Positions 1 to 12,764 of a DNA stretch of 64,000 nt are shown one piece after another. The position numbers and the translations under genes are program-made. The stretch comes from Selaginella tamariscina (lineage: Eukaryota > Streptophyta > Lycopodiopsida > Selaginellales > Selaginellaceae). How positions within the stretch are numbered: the first letter of the stretch is position 1; the number at the start of each line of letters is the position of its first letter. The stretch is taken from NCBI GenBank assembly GCA_003024785.1, contig PUQB01000105.1, positions 517,580-581,579 of the forward strand, given 5' to 3'. The notes below the pieces were generated by a model. That model was not told where the DNA came from. It did not search any database and was given only the letters and a program-made list of their open reading frames with translations.

Positions 1-99
1 ATCCACCACTTAACCTCAATGTTACAAACATTAATAACAAGGTATTTGAACTGATCCCAAAATATTGTTGCAAGGTAGGCTTGTTGGAGAAACTATGAG

Positions 100-817
100 G
101 TGCTGTCAAGACAGACATATTTAGAGGTGTGGAAATGCAACATTGTGTTTATGGTAGTGACCTCAACTAAGTTTTTGAAATTTCAGAATAGCTTTGCAAA
201 AGGCCTTGTCATCATCATTAAGAGTAAACTCATAAAGGTGAAGATTTTATCCAAGATGAGAGTCTTAGCACTAATGAATTTCTTATCAATAAGGGTAGCT
301 CTTTGTGCTTTTGAGCAAGCAGTAAGGAGCTTGTGAACTTTTATAGCAAGGTGGTGGTGATAAATGAAAGAGAGGTTCCAAGATGGATTAACAAAAGGAA
401 TTTATGAAGGAGTTTTATAGATGGAAGCTACAAGCAATAAATTAATTGTTTGTTAAAAACTTTATGAATTACTAGCAAATGATTTGAACCAATAACTTCT
501 AGAAGAATAAATTTCTAGCCACTTTGAAGATTGTTATAATTGGAATGGTACAATGCTTAAATATGGTAGAGTGTGAACATGGTTTCAATCATATTAACCT
601 CATTAAAACAAAACTCAAGAGTAGAATGCATGCTGATAAACTTGATGTTTTTATGAGAGTGGCTTTAGTAGGTCCCTATGTGGAGAAGTTTGATTTCACG
701 GAGAGCTACAAAATTTGGAAATGTAGCGCTCATTATAAATGTATTTTCATAAGTTTTGAAGCTGAAAGAAGTTTAAAGTATGATGAGGATAATGAGAAAG
801 AGGAGGAGCTTCCATAA
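100..817 (+). pseudogene. hAT-like transposase C-terminal relic
   Basis: Two short open stretches (100-336 and 524-817) are separated by stops and frame changes. The second reads GFNHINLIKTKLKSRMHADK followed by LDVFMRVALVGP. This resembles the C-terminal dimerisation region of hAT-like transposases (zinc finger protein 862-like group), where a 'GFS..N.IKTK.RNRL....LD.LMRI...GP' pattern is usual. The first stretch could be an upstream piece of the same transposase but is too diverged to be sure. No complete RNase H domain, terminal inverted repeats or target duplication were seen, so this is a dead fragment cut by the window edge. Family assignment is from remembered motif shape, not from a search. 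Confidence 0.45.
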
Positions 818-984
818 TTATTGGCATATTTTAGTTTCTATAGCAAGATTGTCAATACCTTAAGATTTTTATAGGTTGGTGGATGATATGTATTTGTAGT
901 TATTAATACATATAAATATTTACAAGCAAATTTCCTATAACTAAAAAACACTTTCCCCAAAACTATTTATGTTTATTTATGCAC

Positions 985-1828
985 ATACTAGTGTCACATC
1001 TCCATGTGACATTGTTTCCCAAGATGTGAGATATCATGCCATAGTCCCTTTAAATTCAAGAGTTACATCATTTGCCATGAACGTGGCTCTCAAATGCTAA
1101 ATGTAGAACCCCTATGTGAACCCTCAAGAACTTAGTAAAGAAAACTTGTTAGTCAAGAACAATTGAATAAGGACATGAATGTGCTAGTTTGACATGGAGG
1201 AAGACCCTTAACATTGATGAATCCATGCCTAAGAAGTCTTAATGGAATGCATGTTTTAAATGTTAGAGGTTAAGGCTTGTCTTTAACCTTGAGGCGGCAC
1301 AACAGAAGGTTGTGTTTTGACGACATAAGCTAAAGCTTGCATTGCTAAAAGAATAATGAGCTCTATCATGAACTCAGGAACTCTCCTACATATACCTTCT
1401 TATTTATGTTCCCCTCTTTTCCTATATGTGTAAGTGGGCTAGCATGAATCCCAACCCCTTAGTTAATAAGACAAGTTTTAACTAACCTAACCCTTACCCC
1501 TAAACCCTACCCAAGGGGTTGGGGATTTTAAGACGTGGGTTAGGTCAATCCTAGGGGTGTTCCTAACCCTCTTTAACCCGAATTCATCTACATTAACTAA
1601 TAAACATAACTAGAATGTCAAAATTTGAAGAGTTTTTTATAAAGTAAGTTTTAGCTTCACCTAGAGTTTTTTGCAAATACCTAATGATACTCGGTCGGAC
1701 CATCACCAGATACCCAAATGCACTAAACATGCATGTTTTCTACTACATTTAAGGTCCATAAGCATAGTACAATAGGTAATAATAATCAACGTTCAAAGTA
1801 AAATAGAGTCATAGTAAAAACTATGGCA
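985..1828 (-). repeat. Degraded F1-family LTR copy
   Basis: Diverged copy of the long LTR family called F1 here. Read on the minus strand it begins TGCCATAG at 1828 with the small terminal hairpin shared by all copies. It contains the segment with CTCTCCTACATATACCTTC near 1381 and the TAACCC/CCCTAAACCC-like block near 1490-1530. The inner end near 985 matches the 'tgtcacat..catgtgaca' segment of the copy at 2776-4549. No coding capacity and no clear target duplication. Confidence 0.6.
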
Positions 1829-2770
1829 CACTCTCTACCTTTGAAAATGTTAATGTCCTCGTTGACGTCCAACTTTAAAACTATATAATGTTAGATAAAA
1901 TTAACTAAAACTAACATATCACTCTATGCGGAGTTTGCCACAAGTTCACATGATTTTTATTACCCCCTTTGCATTACACAAAACCAAGTACTTCATTTAA
2001 ATTCAAGAGTTACACCATTTGCCATGAACATGGCTCTTAAATGTTAACTCTAGAACCCCTCTATGAACTCGATAAGGAAAACCTATCAGCCAAGATCCCA
2101 CGCCCACAATTGGACAAAGACATGAATGTGCCCTACTTAGCTGTGAGTGATTCTCTTAACTTGATGTGGAGAAGGAGGTTGGAGACAAGCCTTAACCTTT
2201 GACCCTCGAAACATGCATTTTGTTATGACCTTTTAGACATGGATTCACCAACGTTAAGGAATGTCTACCCTGAAGGTGGGACGCACCCCTATTGTTTAAA
2301 AATTGAGATTGCACAATCAAGGGTTGTGCCTTAACAACTTAAGCTAGAGCTTACACCAATAGAAAAATAACAAGCTTTATCATGAACTTAGGAACTCTCC
2401 TACATATACCCTACCTATTTATGTGACAGTGCCCCATGCCCCCACTTTTTCTGTATGTGTAAGTGGGCTCATAAATCCTAACCCTTTAGTTAACGAGACA
2501 AGTTTTATCTAGCCTAACCCCTACCCCTAAATCCTACCCGAGGGGTGGGGATTTTAAGATGTGGGTTAGGAAAACCTTAGGGTTAGATCAACCCTAAGGG
2601 TGTTCCTAACCCTCTTTAACATGTCAAACTCATTTGCATTAACCGATAAACTTAATTAGGACATTAAAATCAAGGGAGAGTTTTCTAAAAGGTAATTTCT
2701 AGTTTCAATTAAAGTTTTCTACAAATACCTAATGACACCTGGTCAAACCATCATTAAATACCCAAGTGCA

Positions 2771-2775
2771 CTAAG
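2771..2775. repeat. Target site duplication CTAAG, left
   Basis: Five bases CTAAG directly before the solo LTR; the partner is at 4550-4554. Confidence 0.85.
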
Positions 2776-4549
2776 TGTTAGAGTTTTAACCCAAAGGGCC
2801 AACACGTGGCAACACGTGGCTGCCAGGTGGCCATTCGGCGTCATCACCTTGTGTGAGCAACGCTAAGTTTTCCAAAAACAACCCCAACGACCCCTAGGGT
2901 TAGACTCTAATGCTCAAGTGGACAGGAGACTTAGGGTTTAGCCTAAGTCTCCCTAGAATGTTTGCCCCCAGAACCTTGAGGGATAACCCTAGTTGACTTA
3001 GGGTTTAGCCTAAGTCTCCCTAGAGTGTCTACCCCCAAAACCCTTGAGGAATAACCCTAGTTGACTTAGGATTTTGCCCTAGAAGACCTAGACAGGCTCA
3101 TGCCCTAACCCCCATCAAGGAGATGCGTGTTCCACACATACCCCTGGACAGAGCTAAGGCATCGTCACTTACCCCTTGAGGAATCACCTTCATCCGGGAG
3201 TACAACCCTTTAGGGCGACAAGGGGTACCTTGAACCATGACTAACCCCTAAGGGTTTGAGTGGCCAAGTTATACCCTAGACCTAGGCTAGTACTTAGTGA
3301 GGACACGAGTGTGCGCCGTAGGCGGACACGAGTGTTCTGCTAAGCAAACTCCCTAAGGCTAGGTTTGGGATAACCCTAAGCACATGACCTTGCGAGTGCC
3401 TCAAAAGGGCTCTGCTAATAGTTAGGTTGTTCAACCCTTGATTCCAAGGAGAACACTCCCTAGCCAAGTGTGCCAAAGCACACCTAGTTATGAGACCTAA
3501 CCTCTCCTTGAGCGGATGCCCAAGGCTTAGCACCCTAGTGCAAGCACAAGCATGTCTGTTTGCTAAGTATCCAACCCCTTGGCGACAAGCCCATGACATA
3601 ACCCCAAAGGGCGTGCCTCAGCGTTGCACCATGTGACGTTTAGCCCAGTGTCACATCCATGTGACACTGCCTTCCCATGTGGGCTATCATGCCATAGCCC
3701 TTAGATTCAAGAGTTGCACCAAGTGCCACAAACGTGGCTTTAAATGCCAACTCTAGAACCCTCAATGAACCCTCAGGAACCAGGTAACGTGAACCTGTCA
3801 AACAAGATCCACGCCCACAGTTGACAAGGACACGGATGTGCCTTGCTTGGTGAGTGCTACACCTAGCTTGACGTGGAGGAGGAGGCTGGAGACAAGCCTC
3901 AACCTCTGCCTCTTGGAATGCATTCCGACAAGACCTCCCAGGCATGATTCGCCAACGTTAAGGGTAAGCTACCCAAGGTGGGACGTACCCCTGGCATCTG
4001 GAAGTTAGGGCGGCACAGAGGGTTGTACCTTAACGACACAAGCTAAGCTTGCACCGGCAGAAGAGCAACGAACTCATCATGAACCCAGGAGCTCTCCTAC
4101 ATACTCTACCTTATTTATGTGACGAGCCCCCCCCTCTTTTCCTGTATGTGTAGTGGGCTGGCACTGAATTTAGCCCCTTAGATAAATTACAATATGAGCC
4201 TATAACTCACCCTTACTCCTACCCCTAAACCCTACCCAAGGTTTTAGGGCGTGGGTTAGGGCAACCCTAGGGTTAGGTCAACCCTAGGGGTGTTCCTAAC
4301 CCTACTTAACACCCGAACTCATCTGCAAAGACCAATTAGCTATTCGGGACGTCAAAATTGGGGTGGGTTTCTAGAAGGTAAGTTCTAGCTTCGCTTAGAG
4401 TTTCCTAAATACCTAATGACACCCACCAACATCACCAGATACCCAAGTGCACTAAGCAGGCATGTTTCCTATACATCCATCAACATAGTATAGTAGGTAA
4501 CAAGTCAACATCCAAAGTAAAGGGTCGAGTCATAATAAAAACTATGACA
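2776..4549 (-). mobile_element. Solo LTR, F1 gypsy family, 1.77 kb
   Basis: Read on the minus strand it starts TGTCATAGTTTTTATTATGA at 4549 and ends AACTCTAACA at 2776, the TG...CA ends of an LTR. It is flanked by a perfect 5-bp direct repeat, CTAAG at 2771-2775 and CTAAG at 4550-4554. The target lies inside another F1 LTR. No internal gag or pol is present, so this is the product of LTR-LTR recombination. Pieces of the same LTR recur near 53.0-53.6 and 55.1-56.1 kb on the plus strand. Minus-strand ORFs at 3294-3599 and 3640-3945 lie inside it and are not genes. Confidence 0.85.
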
Positions 4550-4554
4550 CTAAG
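4550..4554. repeat. Target site duplication CTAAG, right
   Basis: Five bases CTAAG directly after the solo LTR; identical to 2771-2775. Confidence 0.85.
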
Positions 4555-4655
4555 CAAGATTGTTTTCTATTACATTTAGGGTCCATCAACATAGTATAGT
4601 ATGTAACAACACTCAACGTCCAAAGTAAAGAGGAGTCATAGTAAAAATCATGACA

Positions 4656-6400
4656 TTAACAACTAGTTTGAACAATAGTTCAAGTTCTTATGTAATAGCT
4701 TCTACACCTCTAAATCATAGTTTACTCTCTTGTACTAGAGAAGCTACTCATACACAAAAGGTATTAAATTCAACATACATAAAGCTAGACAACCTAACAT
4801 AATAAGGCTAGTACAATTACTCGCATACATAAGCCTTGGACTCACAAGTAGTTGGGCCTTGCACAAGAATGGACCCACATCATTGTCTCTGTCAACAATG
4901 CTCAATAGAAAGAGACCTTAAAAGCCTTCAACTGTCATTCTTTATTACTTTACTATTAAATTTTCTAAGGTCATCTGGAATCAAAGACTGTGGAGAAAGC
5001 ACTCAACTCTCTATAAGCATTTACTAGAAGGAGGTAATGAGGGACGAGCCATGGTAAGTATAAATATTGGGTTTTGGTTGAACCTCCTACAAGATGCTCT
5101 ATAGTCATGTGCATGTGGCTATTTAAGGTTATGGAAATTCTTGAATGTTAAAGTGAGTGTTGGTTTAAGTGTAAAATATGTTCTACACTCTTTAATAAAA
5201 GTACGAACATATTTGGTTTGATGAACAAATCTTTTTCTTTTGGCTCCACCGTGCACAATTTGTAAGTCCACATAAAAAGATAATTTACCTAAATTAATCT
5301 TTTAAACCTCTATACCAACTTGTGTTTGAGCAAAATAAGATCACTATGACGATCAACCATTATGAAATCATCCTATATATATTTTATCTACTTTAAATCT
5401 AGAAAAGCTTAATTACATAAAAAAGAAATTTAAAGTGTTATATCATATACATAAAATTAGTCCATAAATAAGTTTATTCAGTTTATAGATCGAGTGTTCC
5501 TTACCCTTAACCTCAAATGTCAGCGGTTGTCTTATATAAACAATTTGATCTATCTCACCATTCAAAAACACATTTTAGGGAAAATATCTGTAAGTAGTTC
5601 ATGCTTACTCATTGTGTGTATTCCTTTGCTATGAACCTCACTTTGAACCGCTCCACCTCATTAAGTTGCAAGCAAATTTCTTAACTAAAGATTAACCTTA
5701 TTTTAAAAAGGAGGACATGTTTGAGTAATAACCCATTTTAAAATGTGATAAGTGGTTTTATATGTTTAATAAACTTAATATATTTGCATGTATTAGTAAG
5801 ATATGTTAATTTATATAAAATCTTAACCTAAAACATTGAAGAGGTTATTTAACTATGTGTATTTAAACGACGAGACTCTTGAAGAACATCCCCTCATTAT
5901 AATATGCATAAAAAATTGAAAAAAATTAACATTTATTTTAATTTCCAAGGGTTTCTTACATATATTCATAAGGCTTTCCAAATTTTAATTAAATTTTATT
6001 TGTTTGCACAAGTGTTACAACATTATAAATATAAGTTAACAACAAAAATTTGTAAATACATTTCTTTTATATAATATATACATGTTAAATGAAAATGTAT
6101 TACACAAAGGATTTACGTTTTAGGACACTTGTAAAACATGGCCCTCCGTGAAAATGTGTATAAGAAATTGTAGGGAAATTAATTATTTACTTTAATTCCT
6201 AAGGGTTAATTGAATATATTTTTAGGGCTTTTTTGTTCATGTGTGTGAGTGTAATGTTTAAAATTGGGGTGTAATTTCCTGTGTAGTATATTTAGATGAT
6301 TATGTAGGAGTAATACTCAATTTTGAACATTAAATAATCAACACAAGTAATTTTTAATTTATGTCATTAAGGTTTTCCTTCAATTAACATCTAATATCCC
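4656..6400. other. AT-rich DNA without recognisable gene
   Basis: No coding pattern or RNA gene was recognised. Around 5880-6000 and 6120-6240 two diverged copies of a ~240-bp unit are seen (shared landmarks 'aacat..ccctc', 'tttaatttcc aagggtt'), which suggests an old tandem duplication. A 63-codon ORF at 4836-5027 has no recognisable features and is not called. Confidence 0.4.
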
Positions 6401-6439
6401 TCTTAAATAATATTAAAATAAGTTTTTGCCTAAATAACA

Positions 6440-6860
6440 AGCCAGATAATCTCTTCTCAATTCACTATTGTTGGGCTTAATATATGTAAACTTGGTTAAA
6501 GATTCAGACATAAGAAGATCAAAATTAACCTTAAATAAAGAAACATGTCTTTTGTTGCAACCTAAAGTAGAAGTTAGTGATATTGTAGGCTTGTGAAGCA
6601 GAATACACTGCACTTGTGGTAATATATAGATGCATAAGTTTATTATGGATCTTGGTTTTGACTTGGAGAGTCCACTTGCCATATGCAATGACGACACAAC
6701 TTGCTAGCAACCAATGTTAAACTCGATTCACTATGGAAATAACAGCACATCTTCTTCATTCATGAGCATGTGGAACTTGGAGAGGTGGTATATGCACATT
6801 ATAGTTGTTAAGATTCTCAAGTTTAGGGGTTAGAAACTTGCTTAAGTTAAATGCAAATTA
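6440..6860 (+). pseudogene. Ty1/copia RNase H C-terminal relic
   Basis: Across two frames the plus strand encodes MDLGFDLESPLAI followed, after a stop and a frame change, by FIHEHVELGEVVYAHYS. These match the end of copia polyproteins, where '..LG....SP..I..DN' precedes 'KHI...YHFIREHVE.G.....HV....Q.AD'. The reading frame is broken at least twice and nothing upstream resembles an intact integrase or reverse transcriptase. A minus-strand ORF at 6413-6697 is the antisense shadow. Likely the tail of an old copia insertion; LTRs were not found. Confidence 0.55.
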
Positions 6861-7930
6861 TGGAGGGAGAGTATTAGTGTAACAGCCGGTAAGAGCATGT
6901 GTGTGAGGAGGGCATTATTCTCAAAGAGACAAGATGTACATGAGAATGTATGGCTAATTTGTTTCACATAATACAAGCATATTGCTTTCTTGCACTCTCT
7001 ATGTTACCATTCAAAACATTTATTTGTTTTCTTTTTGAATTGTTCATCTAAATATCAAGCTACTAATTCTTAGTCTTTGCTATATAAATTATCATCTTAA
7101 AAATCTTTGTTTTAATGCAGATAAAAACATTTGTCTGTTTCCTTTTCGAATTATTCATTTCAATATTAAGCCCGTGATTGAAAATCTTTGTACCCAGTAC
7201 TGTTTAATCATATCTGTACAACATCGTCGTAACAAGCATCGTACAAACAAATCTAAAATTTGTGCTACTGACTAGCTGCTGTGCTTCATCTCTAAATCAT
7301 TAGTTTTTAAAATTTATGCAGCATAACAATACCTTAGTTTAATAACTAAAAGACTAATTACTAGAGTGAAATTTGATTTAAGCAACAAACCAGTCATAGA
7401 TGAGTAACTTGTCACCTTGGGATTTTCAATATCCTTACTTTGTTATATGATGCATGCTTTTGCTCTCCTTGAATGAATTTATGTATACAACATAAACAAT
7501 AAAATGTGAATTTGAAATGTTTCAGTTTGAGTCTGCTGAGAAGAAAACATTAAAAATGAAGAAAGAGAGTAGGGCTTACTGGCTTAAGCAAAGAAAGATG
7601 CACAACCTGAGAGTTATAACGTGGATAGCTTATATACACACATACACGAAGAACAAATCTACATTTATTAATGTTTTAAGGTTAAGCCAACAAAGCTTCA
7701 ACACACACACGTACACACACACGCACGACCAGCTTAGAAGGCAACTCGCAAAAACCTTCAATTGATGGATCCACAAAATGTACATTTCTGTAAGCTATGA
7801 GTCAATCCCGCTGCAAGACAGACAAAGAATAAAGTTACACACTTAGCGTAACATTACACATGTTAGTAACTAATGCTCTGGATGGTTATCATATTTGACC
7901 CTCTACGCACACACACACACGGACGTACCT

Positions 7931-10900
7931 CTAATCTATCATTGAGTAACCGCTGGAAGTCTTACAAGGCGAGTGAATACAAACCGTGTCATCCACAGTG
8001 TTGTAGAAAACCCTGTCAAATGCCAAGTCCAGGGATCCTATACTCCTCTCAACCTTCTCTGCCACTACCAAAGAGTTCCTCAAAGACGCAGCTGGTGAAC
8101 TCCCGTGAAGCAAATCCAACTTAGCCATCATCTTCGAAAACGGTGACAAAGTCAGCCCTGGTTGACTTACATTCACGACACTTGACCGGGTATACTCCTG
8201 TCCCGATGTCAACCCTGTGTTGACCATCCTTGACTCGAAGTAACTGTCCTCAGTCAACCCCACTTGTGTGACACTCTCCTCATCAGCCGTTTCACTAACC
8301 ATTCTTGACCCGGAATGTTCATGCTCCAAAGTGAAACCTCCGTTCAACCGTTGACTAGCATATTCTGCTTGACCGTCGTTCTCTATCCTCGACCACCCCG
8401 AGTTGACCATACTGGACCCAAGCTCTTGACTACAGTTGCCCATGCTTGACCCTTGACTAGAGTAACACGACCGTCGACTAAAGTCGATCACATTTGACCC
8501 GAAATAACTCTCATTCGTGTGATTTAGCATAAGCACCCCATTATCATGCTCCATGTCGAATAAAAACCCCTTGTATCCATGCTATTCTTGTTTTTACTAC
8601 CGTTGTATGTATCTCGGCTTACCCCTACACAGTCCCTGTAGTATGTATCCGGGCTTGCCTCCATGTTTTCCTGTAGTACATGCCCGGGGTTATCTCCATT
8701 TCTGTGCTTTTACCGCCTTGATATGAATCCGGACTGCTCAATCTGGTCAATTCGTCTATACTGCACCTCGGACTCTCTACCATAATCTGCTCCATCTCCC
8801 TCGTCAACTGTCTAATATCTTCACCTAAAGGCATAATTGTTACCAAACAATATTAACTTACGTAATATTATAAGTATGTACGTATATATCAATATATCTG
8901 TATACGAAAACGATAACACACACACACACACACTATATCTATCTATCTATCTATCTATGCATAGTGTAATATTAATTCACTCACATGGCTAGATATTATG
9001 TCAGTCAGATAGCTGCAGAAAAACTATAGTACATGTATTTATATGAACCGAACGATTGTGTGTTAATGTATGCAAATGTAAATCAAGATAAGATGTTTTG
9101 TATCTTTAAAGTGCTTATATATGAATACATACAGTTTACAAAAGTATTACTGGGATTTGAATGAATTTACATGTATAGTCTTATTTGTTACAGCTCAATA
9201 ACTAAAACTCATAATTTCTATGTATACTAACCACTGTTTTCATTTCCCGTATCTTGTATCATGTCACTTGATGTTTGTCCGTCTGCCTTTTCCTTGATGG
9301 ATCGAAACCTTTCAGAGAGCACACTTATTTTCTGCTTGAGAGATAATATATTCTCCCTGTGTTTTGAGAGTTCTGGTAAGTTGATGGCTTCTAGTTCTAT
9401 AACTTGGTCCAATTTGCTCGTCAGCTGCGTCACCTATATTACAAAAAGACAAGTCATACTCTATAAAATACGGTAGATCAATGCCAAGTTAAAGTTTAAA
9501 ATATATGTGACTTACTGTAGAAAACCACAGCATTGTTTCTAGAAGGTTATACCATAGAATATAATGTGAAGCTTATATAGCTTGAGCTGTGGCTTCTAAT
9601 TATATGCATGTATGTATCTAGCATTTCCTATAAGGTTACATAGTTAAAGCATAGGACGAAGTTACAGGATATACTTAGAGATGTATGTGTATGTATATAA
9701 TGTAGCTGTCTTAAAGTTACATACAGTATACAGTATAAATTGAAATAAGCTATAAATTACTAACCTGCAAGGACGTGACGTCTTCAAACGAGGGCCGAGC
9801 TCCTTCATTCTGATTCTACATACAGCATAAGAACAAATTGTGTGTCCAAGATTAGAATCATACATAGTGCTATAACTACGATCCTGAAAGATGAAACTTA
9901 CCAGATGTGTATAAATGTCAAACTGAGAGTGAAGTTTGTCGACTTCAGTTTGCAAAGCCAATAACACGTGTTCAATATCCTTATCCGTACGTGTTTGCGT
10001 CTCTACTGTACGCTTACGTGGATAATAATCAGGCTTCGAAACCCCTGAACTATCCGTAGAGAACTGCGACTTGCCAGATGAATGACTCGTAGATGAATAC
10101 GCTGGTGCACTGTACAATCACTAAGCTAGCATTATCAGAAATACAATACACATCAATTATATATACATGAATATATAAAATACATTTCTAGCTATACGTA
10201 TATCGTACATATAGATATGCACTTTGGTAGCTATCCCACATGTACATAGGTATATATGCATAGTTTACCTTGTGTCGATCGTGTTCTCTGATTCCTCAGC
10301 ATCATTGTAAGCTCTCACAGCTTCAACAACACCAGAATTCCTGGTAGCTCTTATATGCTCTAGTTTTATTGCCTACATAAAGCAAGCATCAAACATAGGG
10401 ACGCTACAAAATAAAAAAGAATAATACAAGAACCATGCTAATTCTAAGTGTATAGTTTGTATACAACACCCACACACACTAGTAAATTACCAGCTTAAGT
10501 ATATATGATATGTATATACACACGTAAGTTATTAGCTCATCAAAGATAAACAGACCTGAGATTCAAGCTTTTGTTGGAGCTCCGTCAATGCACAGCTCAA
10601 GGCGACTCTTTCCTTGTCGCAAGCTTCGAGTAGAGAAGCATTTTCCAATGCTAACTTTCTCGCTTCTGCTAGCTCAGACTCCAGCACGGTTATCTTCTCT
10701 TCGTAATTCCTCCTCTAAACACCTTAAACGTCCTTGTTTATCTCTTCTTAGCAGTTTAAGCTGGTCAGTTAATCTTCGTGCTTGAGAAACCAGAAAAATC
10801 ACGTCTTTGCATTGTACTTTTGCTTCGTAAACTCTGTTTACCTGTCAACTTAAAAGTTCGATTATAACGCACACACAGTGGGACTCACATATCAGTGTAC

Positions 10901-12045
10901 TACTAATAAAGTATATGAGCTACAGCAGAGTTATTTGCGAGAAAAGTGCACTTAAAACAAGTTAATACAGCATTTCTTTATGAATGTTGTAATCATCCAG
11001 TAAGTTAGCTTGGGGTCCAGTTTCGTAAGTAATAAAAGATTACCTCTTTCTTAGTCGGACATGACCGAGATCGGCAAGTGCAACACTCGGACAATAGTTT
11101 CCGTAAATGATCGATCTCCCCCTCGGCTACAAACAGAGACTTGTTAGTGTTCTTAAGAAGAAGCTCCAGATCTCCGACCCGTAGCTGATGCATGTGTATA
11201 AGACGGCTCTGCTCAAGTGTCTGTGTTTGCATCTGCATAATCTACACAATGATAATATCAATAACATCACACTATATCTGTCATAATAGCACTGTCTACA
11301 TTCTAGTTTCGATATGTGGCAGTTGCCATACATATGTCCATCTTGTAAGCAGGATAGCTGTAAGTATGTGTTCTATGTAAGTATGCATGTACATCTATAT
11401 ACAATCTACTTATATGTATCTGTGCGCATTTTTGTTTGTTTGTGTGTGTGTGTGTGTGTGTTACCATCTCGTCCCGGTTTTTAAGCTGTTGTCTTAGCCT
11501 GTGAACTATGTCGCGTTTACCGGGGATCTTTGGAGTGCATGGAGTGAGTGTTCTGCCTGTAGACGGGGTTGAGAATGCGTCTCGTAATTTTTGTTGAAAT
11601 GGAGTAAAGAGATGGGCGTCCATGTGCGTCGTCATCCTAACAGTTTTGCGAGGATACTCTTCTGGGCTGAATTCCACATTCCCCCTCTTATTTGAGTTGC
11701 GCATTTCTTCAATACCTGCAGATGTGTTATTTATATATAGTACATAATGCCATAGTAGTATTCGAATGTAAAGTATTGATACATAGCCCTGCTGATGCGG
11801 TTTCATTTTATTTATCATATCATACACTGTGAGTGGTGGGTTTCTTATGTACTAATAGCTCTGTCGGAAACTCCGCTGAAAAATAGTTTACCACGATTAG
11901 AACAAACCCATGAAACATAAATGCTCGAAGATCACAGACACAAGCACACACTGCACGCACACGCACGCACACAATACAATGCACATAGGCGCAATAGAAT
12001 GAGAATGCAAGACACATACCTGGGATAATCGCGCTCCATCGCCAT
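7931..12045 (-). CDS. Coiled-coil protein of unknown function, multi-exon
   Basis: I do not recognise the family. Supported exons on the minus strand: 11465-11715, 11044-11241, 10556-10841, 10269-10372, 9902-10109, 9765-9815, 9232-9433 and a long last exon from about 8841 to 7931. GT/AG borders fit and phases agree. The 5' end is uncertain: ATG at 12045 (MAMERDYP) may join a short exon near 11830-11880. The protein starts with a basic Ser/Thr/Pro-rich part, then Leu-rich heptad-like segments (exons at 11044-11241, 10556-10841, 9232-9433) typical of a coiled coil. The C-terminal ~200 residues are Ser/Gly/Asn-rich and repeat SRMVNTG-like units. Frame breaks: one extra base near 10715, and two frame changes in the last exon (near 8690 and 8560), which could be indels or unrecognised small introns. 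It sits in the same direction as IGPD, about 440 bp downstream. Confidence 0.6.
8915..8957. repeat. (CA)n-(ATCT)n microsatellite
   Basis: A CA run (8915-8932) is followed by ATCT tetramers to 8957, inside an intron of the coiled-coil gene. Confidence 0.9.
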
Positions 12046-12486
12046 AGACTCACCGCCCTCCCTGCGCCAATGGATGTTCTACCCTAGCTCCTGAGAGCGC
12101 CCAAACACAAGCACACATGCGCCATATGGCCATTACTCCTTCGTACCCTACCGTACAGAATTCTCGCGCCCAAATTTCCCCCCAAAAGCAGTTTCGAATT
12201 AATAAAAATATAAAATTTATCAGTTTCCTCTCATTTTTTAAAACGCCAGTTTCGAAATTAAAATTATTCATTATTATAGTTTCCTCCATTATGATTTTTT
12301 AATCCTATAAAAATTATAAATAAATCTATTTTTCTTTGACTAAATTATAAAAAAGCCCATATTTTATTTTTTAAGAATTCTTAGATTAAGTTACATATTA
12401 TTAAAGTTTATCAACATATCAAACAGTAAATAGTTCTTATATAAAACAATAAACTCTAGTATGTACAAAACTTGGATAGCCATTCC
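12046..12486. promoter_or_regulatory. Intergenic, probable promoter of coiled-coil gene
   Basis: This gap lies between the 3' end of IGPD and the 5' end of the coiled-coil gene, both minus-strand. The half nearest the coiled-coil gene is GC-richer; the half from 12185 to 12480 is AT-rich with runs of A and T. No certain TATA element was identified; the promoter role is inferred from position. Confidence 0.35.
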
Positions 12487-12554
12487 TTAAATGCGAGACA
12501 ATACTCCCTTTGAGCTACAAAATAAAACAACATAATCATTTCCTTGTAATGTTA

Positions 12555-12616
<62 letters not shown>

Positions 12617-12725
12617 TAATACAATATAGTTTGTCGCACGAGAGAGAGAGAGAGTCCTTCATGACATACGGTTCTATACATATGACATTGTATATTTCTG
12701 ATGTAAAAGCTATACATAACATACC

Positions 12726-12764
<39 letters not shown>

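Larger units (their letters stand above)
1985..4655 (-). repeat. F1 LTR interrupted by a solo LTR
   Basis: A minus-strand F1 LTR runs from 4655 (hairpin start, tcatagtaaaaatcatgaca) to about 4555. It resumes at 2775 and continues to roughly 1985, split by the solo LTR at 2776-4549. The same landmarks as in other copies are seen: 'cccaagtgcactaag', the ACCCTA-rich block near 2515-2545 and 'cttaggaactctcctacata' near 2388. It has no internal region, so it is itself a relic. Confidence 0.6.

Noticed and set aside
1485-1535. C/T-rich ACCCTA-like block resembling plant telomere repeat CCCTAAA (also at 2515-2545, 4205-4260)
   Set aside because: Irregular, recurs at the same place in each F1 LTR copy, so it is LTR sequence rather than interstitial telomere.
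3294-3945. Two 101-codon minus-strand ORFs
   Set aside because: They lie wholly inside the solo LTR and have no conserved features.
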